A DNA stretch of 64,000 nt from Caballeronia udeis (lineage in GTDB: Bacteria > Pseudomonadota > Gammaproteobacteria > Burkholderiales > Burkholderiaceae). This document shows positions 7,293-17,283 of the stretch, in pieces. A program made the position numbers and the translations under genes. Numbering within the stretch: position 1 is the stretch's first letter; each line of letters begins with the position of its first letter. The stretch covers positions 124,001 to 188,000 of the forward strand of contig NZ_FCOK02000009.1 in assembly GCF_001544555.2 (NCBI RefSeq), in the 5' to 3' direction. Below the pieces are notes generated by a model, which was not told the origin of the DNA, did not search any database, and saw nothing but the letters and a program-made list of their open reading frames with translations.

Positions 7293-8366
7293 CTACCAGT
7301 GATGCGAACCGGCGAATCGATCCCAGGTGTCGCCGATGCTTTTGCCGTAATAGTGATTCACGGCGACCTGCACGATGAGCCCGACGCCAAATCCGACTGC
7401 AATCACAGCCAGAACCGGTACCTCGAACGGCAACGCGACTACGACTGCCGGTAGCATCGCACCCGCCCCCCAACCCGCCAGCCATCCGGCGGCATTCGCG
7501 GGCTGGCTATGCGCTTCCAGACTGGCGAAATCGCGCAGATTACGCGCATCGATGGCATCGAAAATCGCCTGGGGGCCGAGAGCCAGCAATCCGCCAGCGT
7601 GGAATCCAGTAATACGGCCGCCAATTGTGCCGCTAAACCCCTCAATGCTGATCCGGTTTCGCGCTTCGAGCGCTTCCAGCGCTGCCTGACGATAAGCCGG
7701 AATGCGGACGACATTCGCTGCGGCGCGTCCTTTGATGACATAACCCGCAGCCTGTTTGTTGACTGGAATTTCGAAAGCCCATTTTCCGTCGACGCGCACG
7801 AGTTTTAGTGTGTCTCCAAAACGTTTCTGTGCGGATTTGATGCCTTGATTACCGCCTTTATTGGCCCACGAGATAAGCTTCCGCTTTGTAGACTCGGGAA
7901 TGTCGATCAGTTGCGAAGTGGGTGCTTTCGACACCAGTGACACTGCAGCACCTGTCGCGGTCGCCAATGTCGCGCCAACATTTGAAGGTGCATAAAGCGC
8001 GTTAAGAAAATCCCCCGTCAAGCCCGGAACGCCCTGCGCTTCTTTGTATAGCTTGCCAAATTCAGTCTTATTAACTGTGGTTTCGGCATCGCGAAGCGCT
8101 TGTTGCAATTGCGCCAGATCGTTGAGACGTTCCTGTGGACTGAGCTTGTCGTCGTATTTCAGTTCGGCAATCAGGTAGCGCGCGGCCGTCGCACAATCTG
8201 CCGGATAGAGCTTGCCGCCCAGGTTCAGCGTCAACGGTGCAACCTCCGAGCCATACGACCCCGTTGCGCCTAGCCACGGCGAATACCCCGGTCCCAGCAG
8301 ACCGTAATGTCCAGTCAGCGTACTTGGATCATCGGCGGTGCACGCGTAAAAATCTGTATCGCTCAT
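7293..8366 (-). CDS. putative membrane-active T6SS effector
   Basis: 357 residues. There is no signal peptide (start MSDTDFYACTADDPSTLTG), as expected for T6SS cargo. The middle is soluble and charged (about 150-250). A Gly/Ala-rich hydrophobic segment near 250-272 precedes a strong hydrophobic hairpin at about 292-336 (PAVVVALPFEVPVLAVIAVG), with a short charged tail ending GSHHW. A long soluble region plus a C-terminal hydrophobic hairpin is the plan of colicin-like pore formers. It is the first gene of a leftward unit and diverges from vgrG across 240 bases. The next gene encodes a multi-pass membrane protein, the expected type of immunity partner. The toxin role is inferred. Confidence 0.5.
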   Translation of the reverse strand: MSDTDFYACTADDPSTLTGHYGLLGPGYSPWLGATGSYGSEVAPLTLNLGGKLYPADCATAARYLIAELKYDDKLSPQERLNDLAQLQQALRDAETTVNKTEFGKLYKEAQGVPGLTGDFLNALYAPSNVGATLATATGAAVSLVSKAPTSQLIDIPESTKRKLISWANKGGNQGIKSAQKRFGDTLKLVRVDGKWAFEIPVNKQAAGYVIKGRAAANVVRIPAYRQAALEALEARNRISIEGFSGTIGGRITGFHAGGLLALGPQAIFDAIDARNLRDFASLEAHSQPANAAGWLAGWGAGAMLPAVVVALPFEVPVLAVIAVGFGVGLIVQVAVNHYYGKSIGDTWDRFAGSHHW

Positions 8367-8606
8367 GGTTGCCTGCGCTGTTGAATCGGAATAGGCACGG
8401 AATATTTTACCTGTCTATGCAATTCGAATAAAACAAGAAAATATTGCCACATCACTGCTCATGACCGCGTGAATAAATCGTTAATTTTTATCCAGAGCGG
8501 TTATGGCCTGCGACACGCAATATAATCGCGAGGCAGATTTCGTCATACCTTTCAGGTCTTCGACATTGTATGCGCATAACTGACTAGCAGGAAATGGGGG
8601 AACGTC
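8367..8606. promoter_or_regulatory. divergent promoter region, effector unit / vgrG unit
   Basis: A 240-bp AT-rich interval between two start codons that face away from each other. Promoters for both island operons must lie here or inside the genes. I cannot single out convincing -35/-10 pairs. Confidence 0.4.
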
Positions 8607-10703
8607 ATGCAGATGTCCGATGTAACAAGCTTCTTTGGGCTGCAGAACAGCAGACTCTTTTCGATTGACACCCCGCTGTCTGGGCAGTCCCAGTTGCTGG
8701 TTAGCGACTTCAGCTGTAGTGACGAGTTGTCCCAGCTTTTCAATATTGAGGTTGGACTGGTTTCCCAGCACGCAACCATCGAGCTGAAACAACTGATCGC
8801 CCAGCAAGTTTCAATCGAATTGGAGGTTAATGACGGATCGACACGTTATTTTAACGGTTATGTCACGCGATTTATCCACCTTGGAACTGACGGCGGTCTG
8901 TCGACCTACTCGGCAACTGTGCGTCCGTGGATGTGGATGTTAGGCCGGCGCTTTGACACCCGCATTTTTCAGGACAAAACCGTAGAGGACATACTTAGCG
9001 ATGTCTTCTCGCAATACTCGAAGCTGGCGTCTTATGAATTTCGTGTTCGCAAGGACCCGAAGCCCTACAGCTATTGCACCCAGTATCGCGAGTCGGACCT
9101 GAACTTTGTACGCAGGTTGCTTGAGCAGGAAGGACTCTACTTCTATTTCGAGCACACGAAGGACGGTCACAAGCTGATTATCACCGACGACTCGCAGGGG
9201 GCAAAGGCGATCGACGGCGACTCAACGTTGCGATATGCGACGGGGGAGATGCTCGACAACGAGAGCGTGGTGACAAACTGGCGAGCTGACCGGCAACTCG
9301 AGTCCGGCCGCATCAGCATGAAAACGTTCGACTACAAGGCACCGGGTGCGCGTCGCTTTGTGTCAGCGGACACGACCACCGACCAGGGCAATGCCGAACG
9401 CTACGAGATTTACGATTACGTGGGCTTGCACGGATTTGAGTCAACGGATCGCGGCGAAGAGTTGACACGCTTTCGCCTGGAGGCGCTTGAGGCAGCCGGC
9501 AAGGTTTTCATCGGATCGAGCAATTGCCGGACGCTCAGCCCTGGCCGCTTTTTCCAGTTGACCGGGCATTACGACCATGATTCCGGCACGCAGGAGGACA
9601 GCCAGTTCCTGATACTGTCCGTAAGCCATCACGGAACGAATAACTATCAGTCGCACGAGGGTTCGGCAACGTATTCGAACAGCTTCGTGTGCATCCGCAA
9701 GAAGATTCCATTCCGGCCTTCGCTGAGCACCCAGAAGCCGATGATACTTGGCCCACAGACCGCCTTCGTGGTCGGCCCGAAGGGCGAGGAAATCTACACT
9801 GACTCGTTGGGTCGCGTGAAGGTGCAGTTCCACTGGGATAGGCTCGGCCAGAGGGATCATCGCAGTTCGTGCTGGGTGCGCGTGGGTCAGCCCTGGGCGG
9901 GTGGAGGATTCGGCGCAGTCCAGATTCCGCGCATCGGCGATGAGGTAGTCGTTTCGTTTCTGGACGGAAATCCGGACCGGCCGCTCATCACCTCGCGCGT
10001 GTACAACGCGCAGAACATGCCGCCGTGGGCGCTACCCGCCAATGCGACCCAAAGCGGCTTTCTCACCCGTTCGAGCAAGGGAGCAACGGCAGCCAACGCC
10101 AATGCAATCCGCTTCGAGGATCGTAAGGGGCAGGAAGAGGTGTGGATTCATGCGGAGAAGGACCAGCGCATCGAGGTCGAGAACAACGAGTCCCACACCG
10201 TCGGCAATGACCGCGTCAAGACCGTCGATCACGACGAGACCGTTCAGGTGAATCACGACCGCACGGAAACGGTCGGTAACAACGAGACGATCACGGTCGG
10301 CGTAAATCGTACCGAGCAGGTTGGCGGCAATGAGACCCTTTCGGTCGGAGGCAATCGCAACGAGACCATCAGCGGGATGGAGAACCTTGTGGTTGCGCTG
10401 ACGTCCACCGAGACGGTCGGGCTCGCGAAGGCATTAACCGTGGGCGGAGCCTACACAGTGACGGTTGCTGGCGCGATAAATTCTGCGGCCGGACTCGCGA
10501 GTGCTGAAGAGGTCGGACTGTCCAAAACCACCATGGTGGGCAAGAGCTACACGATCACTGCTGGAGATCGGATCGAACTCAAGACCGGCAGTGCCGTCCT
10601 GATTCTCGAGAGCAACGGACACATCACGCTGCGCGGCACTCAGTTGCTGATTGAAGGCTCCGGGCCGGTCCAGATCAACGGCAAAGACGTCGACATCAAC
10701 TGA
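8607..10703 (+). CDS. vgrG: T6SS spike protein VgrG
   Basis: 698 residues, with GGGGGAA 4 bases before the ATG. Residues 1-370 are the gp27-like part (SDLNFVRRLLEQEGLYFYFE, typical of VgrG). About 380-470 is the gp5 OB-fold (TDSLGRVKVQFHWDRLGQ, then SCWVRVGQPWAGGGFGAVQI and GDEVVVSFLDGNPDRP). From about 525 to 600 come repeated NxT/VGxN units forming the trimeric beta-helix needle, followed by a short end VQINGKDVDIN with no toxin extension. It sits on top of the Hcp tube and carries PAAR and effectors out of the cell. It heads the rightward cargo operon; the adaptor gene begins 10 bases after the stop. Confidence 0.97.
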   Translation: MQMSDVTSFFGLQNSRLFSIDTPLSGQSQLLVSDFSCSDELSQLFNIEVGLVSQHATIELKQLIAQQVSIELEVNDGSTRYFNGYVTRFIHLGTDGGLSTYSATVRPWMWMLGRRFDTRIFQDKTVEDILSDVFSQYSKLASYEFRVRKDPKPYSYCTQYRESDLNFVRRLLEQEGLYFYFEHTKDGHKLIITDDSQGAKAIDGDSTLRYATGEMLDNESVVTNWRADRQLESGRISMKTFDYKAPGARRFVSADTTTDQGNAERYEIYDYVGLHGFESTDRGEELTRFRLEALEAAGKVFIGSSNCRTLSPGRFFQLTGHYDHDSGTQEDSQFLILSVSHHGTNNYQSHEGSATYSNSFVCIRKKIPFRPSLSTQKPMILGPQTAFVVGPKGEEIYTDSLGRVKVQFHWDRLGQRDHRSSCWVRVGQPWAGGGFGAVQIPRIGDEVVVSFLDGNPDRPLITSRVYNAQNMPPWALPANATQSGFLTRSSKGATAANANAIRFEDRKGQEEVWIHAEKDQRIEVENNESHTVGNDRVKTVDHDETVQVNHDRTETVGNNETITVGVNRTEQVGGNETLSVGGNRNETISGMENLVVALTSTETVGLAKALTVGGAYTVTVAGAINSAAGLASAEEVGLSKTTMVGKSYTITAGDRIELKTGSAVLILESNGHITLRGTQLLIEGSGPVQINGKDVDIN

Positions 10704-10713
10704 GCGTCCGCCG

Positions 10714-12054
10714 ATGGAATTCTCCAATCACACGCCCTTTCCGGCGCTGGCGTTCGAGTCGGTGATGCCCGACGGTGCGGCATTTCACACCATCGTACTG
10801 CGGCAAACCTTCGAACTGCACGACGGCTCGCTTGTGCTTGCACAAGCGCAGAAACCGCTCGCGACCTCGGATCGCTTCTATGGCGAACCCAACCGGTCCA
10901 GCGTAGCGGAGGAAAGCGATCTAGCGCCCTACAAGCCGCTTTGCGATGTAGTGATCGTCGGCACTGCGCATGCTCCATCGGGTCGTGCAGTACCGCGGTT
11001 TGCTGTACGGGCGCAGATCATCGCATCGTCTGCCGCCTCGGGGCAGATGGGTGCTTCAGCGCCGCAGGTTCTGCTGGATCGCCGCCTTGCGATCACCGGG
11101 CCGCGAGAGTTTGTGCGGCGCTCGGGACTTGTGCGGCGAGCGAGCCAACTGATGACACTGTGCACCCTTGGCCTCGTCCGCCTCCCCGCGTGGAAATTGA
11201 CGTCGCCTGAGCCGATAGCTGAACTGCCGGTCCGATACGAATATGCATGGGGTGGGCAATGCCTCGTCTCCGCAAATGATCCTGCGGCGAAGCGCGTACC
11301 GAAAGAATTTCTTCTGAATGGCCAGCAGCAGGCAGAGCATCCCGATCAGGGCGATAGTCCGGTCGCGCATATGGTCTGTGAGGACAATCCGGTCGGAATC
11401 GGCTTTACCGAGCCGTGGTTCCTGAAGGCGGTCAAGCCGGAGAGGATTCGCGCGCCGCAAATCGAGACGGACGGTGCTCCGGTTACCGCACAGGCATGGA
11501 TCGATAGCCTACGGGGGCAACCGTCTCGTGCTCTGCAACCGGTGGCGTTCGGCGTCGTCGGCAAAGCGTGGTCCCCGCGACGTGCACTTGCCGGTACATA
11601 CGATGAGCACTGGTTGGCCGAACGCCATCCGGGATTGCCCGACGACTTCCAGTTCGGCTACTGGAACGGTGCACCTGAGCAGTTGCAGACACCCCATCTG
11701 AAGGGTGACGAAGCGATCCTGCTGACTAATCTCCTGCCCGCAGGCACAACCGGCACTGACAGCGATGCCGAGGGCAACACGTTGTTGCGCATCCAGTTGC
11801 CGGGCCATCTACCGATGGGATGGGCATACACGGATCAGGCATTGAAGTTTGCTCCGCTTCTGCTGGACACCCTGTCGATCGACCTGTCGGATGCATCGAA
11901 GCCCGCAGTGACACTCGTGTGGCGCGCCACCTTCCTGAGAGCCACGGGCATCCAGCGCTTCGAAGCCCGGTTCATCGAGCGCTCTGACATTAACCGCGTA
12001 TCGGCATTGCCCGAGACCGGCGTGGGTATCGATCTGGGGGCAGCCAATGGCTGA
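10714..12054 (+). CDS. DUF2169-domain T6SS effector adaptor
   Basis: 447 residues from MEFSNHTPFPALAFESV, a start typical of DUF2169 proteins. Further family blocks are FYGEPNRSSVAEESDLAPYK, RYEYAWGG and FQFGYWNGAPEQLQ. DUF2169 proteins are chaperone/adaptors that load PAAR-linked effectors onto their VgrG. Its position between vgrG and the PAAR effector, with an 8-base overlap into the latter, fits that job. An in-frame codon further upstream inside vgrG was rejected because the domain starts at this ATG. Confidence 0.9.
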   Translation: MEFSNHTPFPALAFESVMPDGAAFHTIVLRQTFELHDGSLVLAQAQKPLATSDRFYGEPNRSSVAEESDLAPYKPLCDVVIVGTAHAPSGRAVPRFAVRAQIIASSAASGQMGASAPQVLLDRRLAITGPREFVRRSGLVRRASQLMTLCTLGLVRLPAWKLTSPEPIAELPVRYEYAWGGQCLVSANDPAAKRVPKEFLLNGQQQAEHPDQGDSPVAHMVCEDNPVGIGFTEPWFLKAVKPERIRAPQIETDGAPVTAQAWIDSLRGQPSRALQPVAFGVVGKAWSPRRALAGTYDEHWLAERHPGLPDDFQFGYWNGAPEQLQTPHLKGDEAILLTNLLPAGTTGTDSDAEGNTLLRIQLPGHLPMGWAYTDQALKFAPLLLDTLSIDLSDASKPAVTLVWRATFLRATGIQRFEARFIERSDINRVSALPETGVGIDLGAANG

Positions 12055-13684
12055 TCCCTTGCAGGTTTCGATCAGCGGCGATGCCGCTGACGCTTTCCGC
12101 CAGCAATTCAACATCCAGAACGTCGGACAGGCGAGGAATGCGGCCAGCAATCTCGACGCGCTGTGGAACACGCCGAATCCTTGGAGCCAGCAAGGTCGTC
12201 CGGAAGACAGGGAAACGTTCGACTGGGCTGGCCAGGAAGTGCAAAAACGCTTCGAGTCGGGGCGATATCAGCCAGAGACGGACGCGCAGCCTTCCGATCA
12301 TTTTTCCAAGGGCAATCGGATCGCGACGCGTCAGAACGGTAGCTTCAAGGCGGTGAGCAATACGCCGGATGTGTGCAAAACGCCGATGGGCGGTTCAACG
12401 CCACCCGTGCCGTATCAGATAGTGGCCGATCTGGGTGGCTCGACCGGCATCGTGCCGAGCGTACGGTTCAACGGCAAGCCAGCCTACGTGCTCGATCAAA
12501 GCGTGGTGCCGACCTGCACGGGCGATGAACCGGGGACCGCGAACGGGGTGAAGTCCGGCACGGTTGGCGGTGAGGTCAAACCGACGAAGGGTAGCAGCAC
12601 GGTAAGAGCTGGCGGACACGCGATCATTCGTGATGGTGATCCGTGCACCATGAATAATGGCAACTGTACGGGAACGTATGTCACAGCGCCATCTGCGGGG
12701 AGTTCGATAAACGCCAGCGGGAAGGTTGTTGGAGATGCAAATCCACCGCCCGACAAGGGCGTGATGCATCAGGTTGGCGGGTTCTTCAAGGGGGCCGGGG
12801 GCGCACTGTGGGACATGGGGAAAGGCTTGGTCGGCCTGGGTGTGGGCGCGGCCAAATTGTCCTCGGTATCGCAGGCTGCCGAAGGGCTTTCCAATGCAAC
12901 GGGCCTGTACAACTATCACGGATATTCCGAAACGCAGCAAGCCGTCTCCCAGACCGCGCAGGCGATATATAACCATCCCGGCGCTATCGTTGAAGGCATC
13001 ACGAAACCGTATACGGAGGCTTGGGCGCAGGGCAACTATGGTGAGGCGCTCGGGCGCGGCGCGATCGACGTTGGTGGCCTGTTCGTCGGTGGCGTCGGTG
13101 CGGCCGGAAAGGCTGGCGAAGCAGCAAACGTTGCGGGCGAGGTGGGTGAAGCGGCGAACGCCGCTGGTAAAGCGGGCGAAATCGCAAACACAGCTGGAAA
13201 GCTCGGAGAAACCGCTGATGCTGCCGGACAGGCTGGTAAGGCGGCAGAAGCGGGAACTGCGGGCGCGAATGGGGCAGATGCTGCAGAAGCCTTGGCGGAT
13301 GTCAAGCCGGCAGGAAACGGGGTAAAGATCAAACCCAAACGGCTTCGCGAAAAATACCTTGGCCGAACGCCCGGGAAGAATTCACGGACGGGTAGAGAAG
13401 TCCAGGAGCGGCTCGCTGAAGAGGGAAGATTACGCGAAGACCCATTCACGGGGGAGAAAGAGTTTGAATACGACGGTCAATGGTATCCGCTCAAGGACGC
13501 TGACATGGCTCACCAGACTGACGCGGTGACATGGTGGAATGACGTTGGCAGACAGTATGGGGCGAAGTCCCCTGAAGTCCGTGATTGGATGCTGGATTCC
13601 GACAATTACGATCTCCAACCGTACTGGGTCAACCGATCCCTCGGTGCTAAACTTGGTGAACGTTACTTACCCCCACTTAACTAA
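12047..13684 (+). CDS. PAAR-like T6SS effector with C-terminal nuclease-type toxin
   Basis: 545 residues in three parts. About 90-211 is a DUF4150/PAAR-like tip domain (VSNTPDVCKTPMGGSTPPVP, later GGHAIIRDGDPC). About 350-412 is a low-complexity Ala/Gly linker made of repeats like AAGKAGEAANVAGEVGEA. About 428-545 is the toxin, with a basic start (KLREKYLGRT-like), DADMAHQTDAVTWWNDVG, then NYDLQPYWVNRSLGAKLGER. The invariant-looking His near 488 and the NRS-GA block resemble HNH/Endo VII-type toxins (GH-E-like group), so DNA cleavage is likely but not shown. The two TPR genes downstream, the first overlapping its stop codon, are the probable immunity proteins. Confidence 0.8.
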   Translation: MADPLQVSISGDAADAFRQQFNIQNVGQARNAASNLDALWNTPNPWSQQGRPEDRETFDWAGQEVQKRFESGRYQPETDAQPSDHFSKGNRIATRQNGSFKAVSNTPDVCKTPMGGSTPPVPYQIVADLGGSTGIVPSVRFNGKPAYVLDQSVVPTCTGDEPGTANGVKSGTVGGEVKPTKGSSTVRAGGHAIIRDGDPCTMNNGNCTGTYVTAPSAGSSINASGKVVGDANPPPDKGVMHQVGGFFKGAGGALWDMGKGLVGLGVGAAKLSSVSQAAEGLSNATGLYNYHGYSETQQAVSQTAQAIYNHPGAIVEGITKPYTEAWAQGNYGEALGRGAIDVGGLFVGGVGAAGKAGEAANVAGEVGEAANAAGKAGEIANTAGKLGETADAAGQAGKAAEAGTAGANGADAAEALADVKPAGNGVKIKPKRLREKYLGRTPGKNSRTGREVQERLAEEGRLREDPFTGEKEFEYDGQWYPLKDADMAHQTDAVTWWNDVGRQYGAKSPEVRDWMLDSDNYDLQPYWVNRSLGAKLGERYLPPLN

Positions 13685-14124
13685 TGGCTACGAAACTACC
13701 AGAGAATCTGACCAAGGAAGTCTACGCACTCGGCGCTGCAGGTCGGGAAGCTTGGAAGCGTGGGGCGCTAGACGAAGCCGAGACTGATTTCCTTAAGGCT
13801 TGGAAAGTGTTGCCCGAACCAAAGCGTCAATATGACCTAGCTCCGTCACTTTGCCGGGGTTTTGTCATTTTTTATCGCGACACAAAGCAGTTCGACAAGG
13901 CACGACATTGGCTTTCTGAAATGCGCGAAGCATATGGTCCGGGAACCGGGCCGGACTTGACAGTAGGCTTCCTCAGCGGAACCGTTTATTTTGAAGCGGG
14001 CGATCTCGACAAGGCTTCTCAGTTCTTTTTACCTCTGTTTGAACAGTACGGAAATAGGCCATTTTCCGGAGAGGACAAAAAATACTTGGAATTCGTGAAG
14101 CGAGTATCAAAGGACAAGAAGTGA
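13684..14124 (+). CDS. TPR-like protein, probable immunity protein 1
   Basis: 146 residues, all helical in appearance, with tetratricopeptide-style helix pairs (AGREAWKRGALDEAETDFLKAW and SGTVYFEAGDLDKASQFFLP, each shown in part). The ATG shares its A with the last base of the upstream toxin stop codon, giving tight coupling. The C-terminus GEDKKYLEFVKRVSKDKK resembles the end of the next protein (GGEKYLDLIRQ). Base composition is clearly more AT-rich than the chromosome. Cytoplasmic TPR proteins are frequent neighbours of polymorphic nuclease toxins; the immunity role is inferred from position. Confidence 0.62.
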   Translation: MATKLPENLTKEVYALGAAGREAWKRGALDEAETDFLKAWKVLPEPKRQYDLAPSLCRGFVIFYRDTKQFDKARHWLSEMREAYGPGTGPDLTVGFLSGTVYFEAGDLDKASQFFLPLFEQYGNRPFSGEDKKYLEFVKRVSKDKK

Positions 14125-14549
14125 CGACATTACCGGCAAACATTGCTCTCAAGCTGGACGAACTCAGTCAGCTTGGGAACGACTTCCTTGACCAGGGCCG
14201 CGCGCCTGAAGCCATAAGCACATGGGAAGAAGCTTTAGAGATTTTGCCGGAGCCTAAAATTAATTGGGAAGCGTCGGAGTGGCTGTATGCATCTATTGGC
14301 GATGCGTACTATGAACTCAATAACTATAAGCGTGCGCAGGAAGCGCTGCAGAATGCTCTAAACTGTTCCGGCAGTTCGCCCTCTCCCTTTGTAACCTACC
14401 GATTAGGTCAAGTCTTCGTGGAACAAGGACAGACTGAAAGAGGCGTAGAGATGCTCTTGCGGACCTATATGCTGGATGGCGACACAATTTTTGTGGAAGA
14501 TGGCGGGGAAAAGTACCTGGACCTGATACGGCAATGGAAGTTGATCTGA
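14121..14549 (+). CDS. TPR-like protein, probable immunity protein 2
   Basis: 142 residues from a GTG that overlaps the previous stop as GTGA. Two to three TPR-like helix pairs are visible (GNDFLDQGRAPEAISTWEEA, then IGDAYYELNNYKRAQEALQN, then YRLGQVFVEQGQTERGVEML). It shares with the upstream gene the phrase LPEPK and the ending pattern GxxKYL, so the two look like diverged tandem copies. Either one neutralises the neighbouring toxin and the other a related one, or both act together. No binding partner can be proven from sequence. Confidence 0.62.
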   Translation: MTTLPANIALKLDELSQLGNDFLDQGRAPEAISTWEEALEILPEPKINWEASEWLYASIGDAYYELNNYKRAQEALQNALNCSGSSPSPFVTYRLGQVFVEQGQTERGVEMLLRTYMLDGDTIFVEDGGEKYLDLIRQWKLI

Positions 14550-14581
14550 TCGTTCGATCGAAAACAGCAGTGGCCGGTGGC

Positions 14582-15554
<973 letters not shown>

Positions 15555-15776
15555 CCGGAGGCTAAACGCTTCTACTGCTCCTCCGAGATGCAACGAGACG
15601 TCCTCGCGTGCTAAAGCAAGAGTTTGCTTTAGCAAAAGAAGAGCTTGAATTGCGCTGCTTTTCCCACTGTTATTCCGCCCGATCAGTACCGTCAGCCCGC
15701 CGAAAGTGATGGTGGTCGGCTCCTTGTAGCTCTTAAAATTCTCAATCGTAAGGGACTGCAGCTTGGCCTTGGCCAT
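15555..15776 (-). pseudogene. AAA ATPase (OLD/RecF-like), N-terminal stump
   Basis: The first 74 codons of an SMC/RecF-like AAA ATPase, starting MAKAKLQSLTIENFKSYKEP with a Walker A GRNNSGKSS and ending at VEAFSLR, where IS3 sequence begins. The ribosome site GAGG before the ATG is still present. ATPases of this type belong to many defence and overcoming-lysogenisation-defect (OLD-like) systems. The rest of the gene and any partner nuclease are absent. Confidence 0.85.
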
Positions 15777-16376
15777 GATTAACCTCGATTATGCTTACGA
15801 AATCCCGAGCGTTCTGATTCGATAGACCCCGAGCGCTTGAGCGGCAAGTGCAATCGTAGCTCCGGAGCATATCGTTAGCGTCCTGTCGCAGCAAGATAAC
15901 GCTGCCAAAAGCCGACGAGCCACGGCGCCAAAACGCTCGAAGCTCGCTTGCAGACTCGCGTCATACAACGCACCTAAGACAAACCGCAGGCTGCGACCCA
16001 TCGGATATTTAACCTATGTAGAAGTCCGCATCGCAGCTCTTACGACCGTGATCATCGTGTGCGGTTGATCTGAATCTGCTGCCTTACAGAGCAAGGATGC
16101 GAGGCGGGCGCACATGGAACCCACTCGAATTGATAGTCGATTAGTGAATTGCAAACCAAAAAATCCCGCAGATGATTGATCTACAGGGTTTTTCTAGAAT
16201 TCTGGCGGAACGGGTGGCAATCACTGCCAACCCTGGACGCCGGTCCCCGTAGCGTAAAGTTCGTGACCGGGCTTGGCCGCACGCGGAACAGGGACGAGGC
16301 GGCAATGGCTCAGCAGCCACGATAAACCCGGTAACCAGACGGTAACAGATATGCTATCGGTAACCGAAAAAGAAAA
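15777..16376. other. island right flank without a recognisable gene
   Basis: About 600 bases. The only sizeable open frames lack ribosome sites and family features, and I see no integrase remnant. An imperfect hairpin (AAAAAATCCC and GGGTTTTT near 16158-16196) may be a weak terminator. Confidence 0.4.
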
Positions 16377-16406
16377 AGGACTTACGGCGTTAGCTCGTAA
16401 GTCCTT
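16377..16406. terminator. terminator of tRNA-Pro
   Basis: Arms AAGGACTTACG and CGTAAGTCCTT are perfect, with an A-rich stretch on the left that becomes the T-run of a leftward transcript. It lies 20 bases beyond the tRNA 3' end, inside the island. Confidence 0.85.
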
Positions 16407-16425
16407 GTCCCTGCTACGTTTTTCG

Positions 16426-16502
16426 TGGTCGGAGCGAAAGGATTCGAACCTTCGACCCTCTGATCCCAAATCAGATGCGCTACCAGGCTGCGCTACGCTC
16501 CG
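16426..16502 (-). tRNA. tRNA-Pro (anticodon TGG)
   Basis: 77 bases with encoded CCA. The acceptor stem CGGAGCG pairs with CGCTCCG, the anticodon stem is CTGAT/ATCAG around TTTGGGA with anticodon TGG, and the T-arm contains GGTTCGAATCC. Its 3' 31 bases recur at 4487-4517, so this gene is the integration target of the island on its left. Confidence 0.95.
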
Positions 16503-16663
16503 ACAAGAACGAGATGATAGCGTTTTACCGATACCCGCGCAATCGAAACTATCTGGCCTGAGTTGAGCCCGACGCCGTAGCACGTTCGCGGCCTTTGCCG
16601 GTCCAAATTGCAAACCGCATGAAAACCGGTGAAAACCTCGCACACCACCAAAGGAGACATTCG

Positions 16664-17122
16664 ATGAACCTCATTCTCTGGCGCCACGCAGAAGCAGAAG
16701 ACCAGGCAGCGAGCGATCTCGTACGCCAGCTAACGCCGCGCGGCGTCAAGCAGGCTCAGGGAGCGGCGAAGTGGCTGAAGAGCCGGCTAGACGACGATAC
16801 GGTGTTCCTCGTCAGTCCGGCCACGCGCACGATCCAGACAATGGAAGCGTTTGGCGACCGGTATAGCGTCATGAAGGAGCTGGCGCCGGGCGCCAGCGCC
16901 CAGGCCGTGCTCGATGCCGCGCAATGGCCGCGCGGCATTGCGGAGACAGTCGTGGTGGTGGGACATCAGCCGACGCTCGGGCGCGTCGCAGCTTCGCTGA
17001 TGACCGGCCACGAAGCCGAATGGACCCTGAAGAAAGGCGGTATCTGGTGGTTCCAGCAACGCTCCCGCGCCGGCGACGACCAGGTCGTGCTGCGCGCGGT
17101 CACCAGTCCTGATTTACTGTAG
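16664..17122 (+). CDS. sixA: phosphohistidine phosphatase SixA
   Basis: 152 residues starting MNLILWRHAEAED, with AAAGGAG 8 bases upstream. RHAEAED is the RHG-type histidine phosphatase motif whose His forms the phospho-enzyme. The second catalytic His is in VVVGHQPTLGRVA. SixA removes phosphate from histidine in phosphorelay or PTS-type proteins in the cytoplasm. The gene stands just before olsB and the ppx/ppk1 pair. Confidence 0.9.
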   Translation: MNLILWRHAEAEDQAASDLVRQLTPRGVKQAQGAAKWLKSRLDDDTVFLVSPATRTIQTMEAFGDRYSVMKELAPGASAQAVLDAAQWPRGIAETVVVVGHQPTLGRVAASLMTGHEAEWTLKKGGIWWFQQRSRAGDDQVVLRAVTSPDLL

Positions 17123-17283
17123 CAAAAGACTGCGGCAAGAAACAAAACGCCCCCAAGGCGGCAAAACTGTGGCTTCGCGGTGACGCTTCATTGAATCGTC
17201 ATGCTCACGCCATGCGAGCGTCATTCGGAATACTTACATTGGCTAACATTATTACGTCAGCCAAATCCACTTGGGGGTTGCCA

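Noticed and set aside
16158..16196. Hairpin AAAAAATCCC ... GGGTTTTT
   Set aside because: The arms are imperfect and the loop is long, and no gene ends next to it; too weak to call a terminator.
15777..16376. Search for an integrase or its remnant at the island's right end
   Set aside because: None of the six frames shows the R-H-R-Y tyrosine recombinase blocks.
16273..16566. Open frame through tRNA-Pro (SERKDSNLRPSDPKSD)
   Set aside because: It is the known false translation of a tRNA gene and its flanks.
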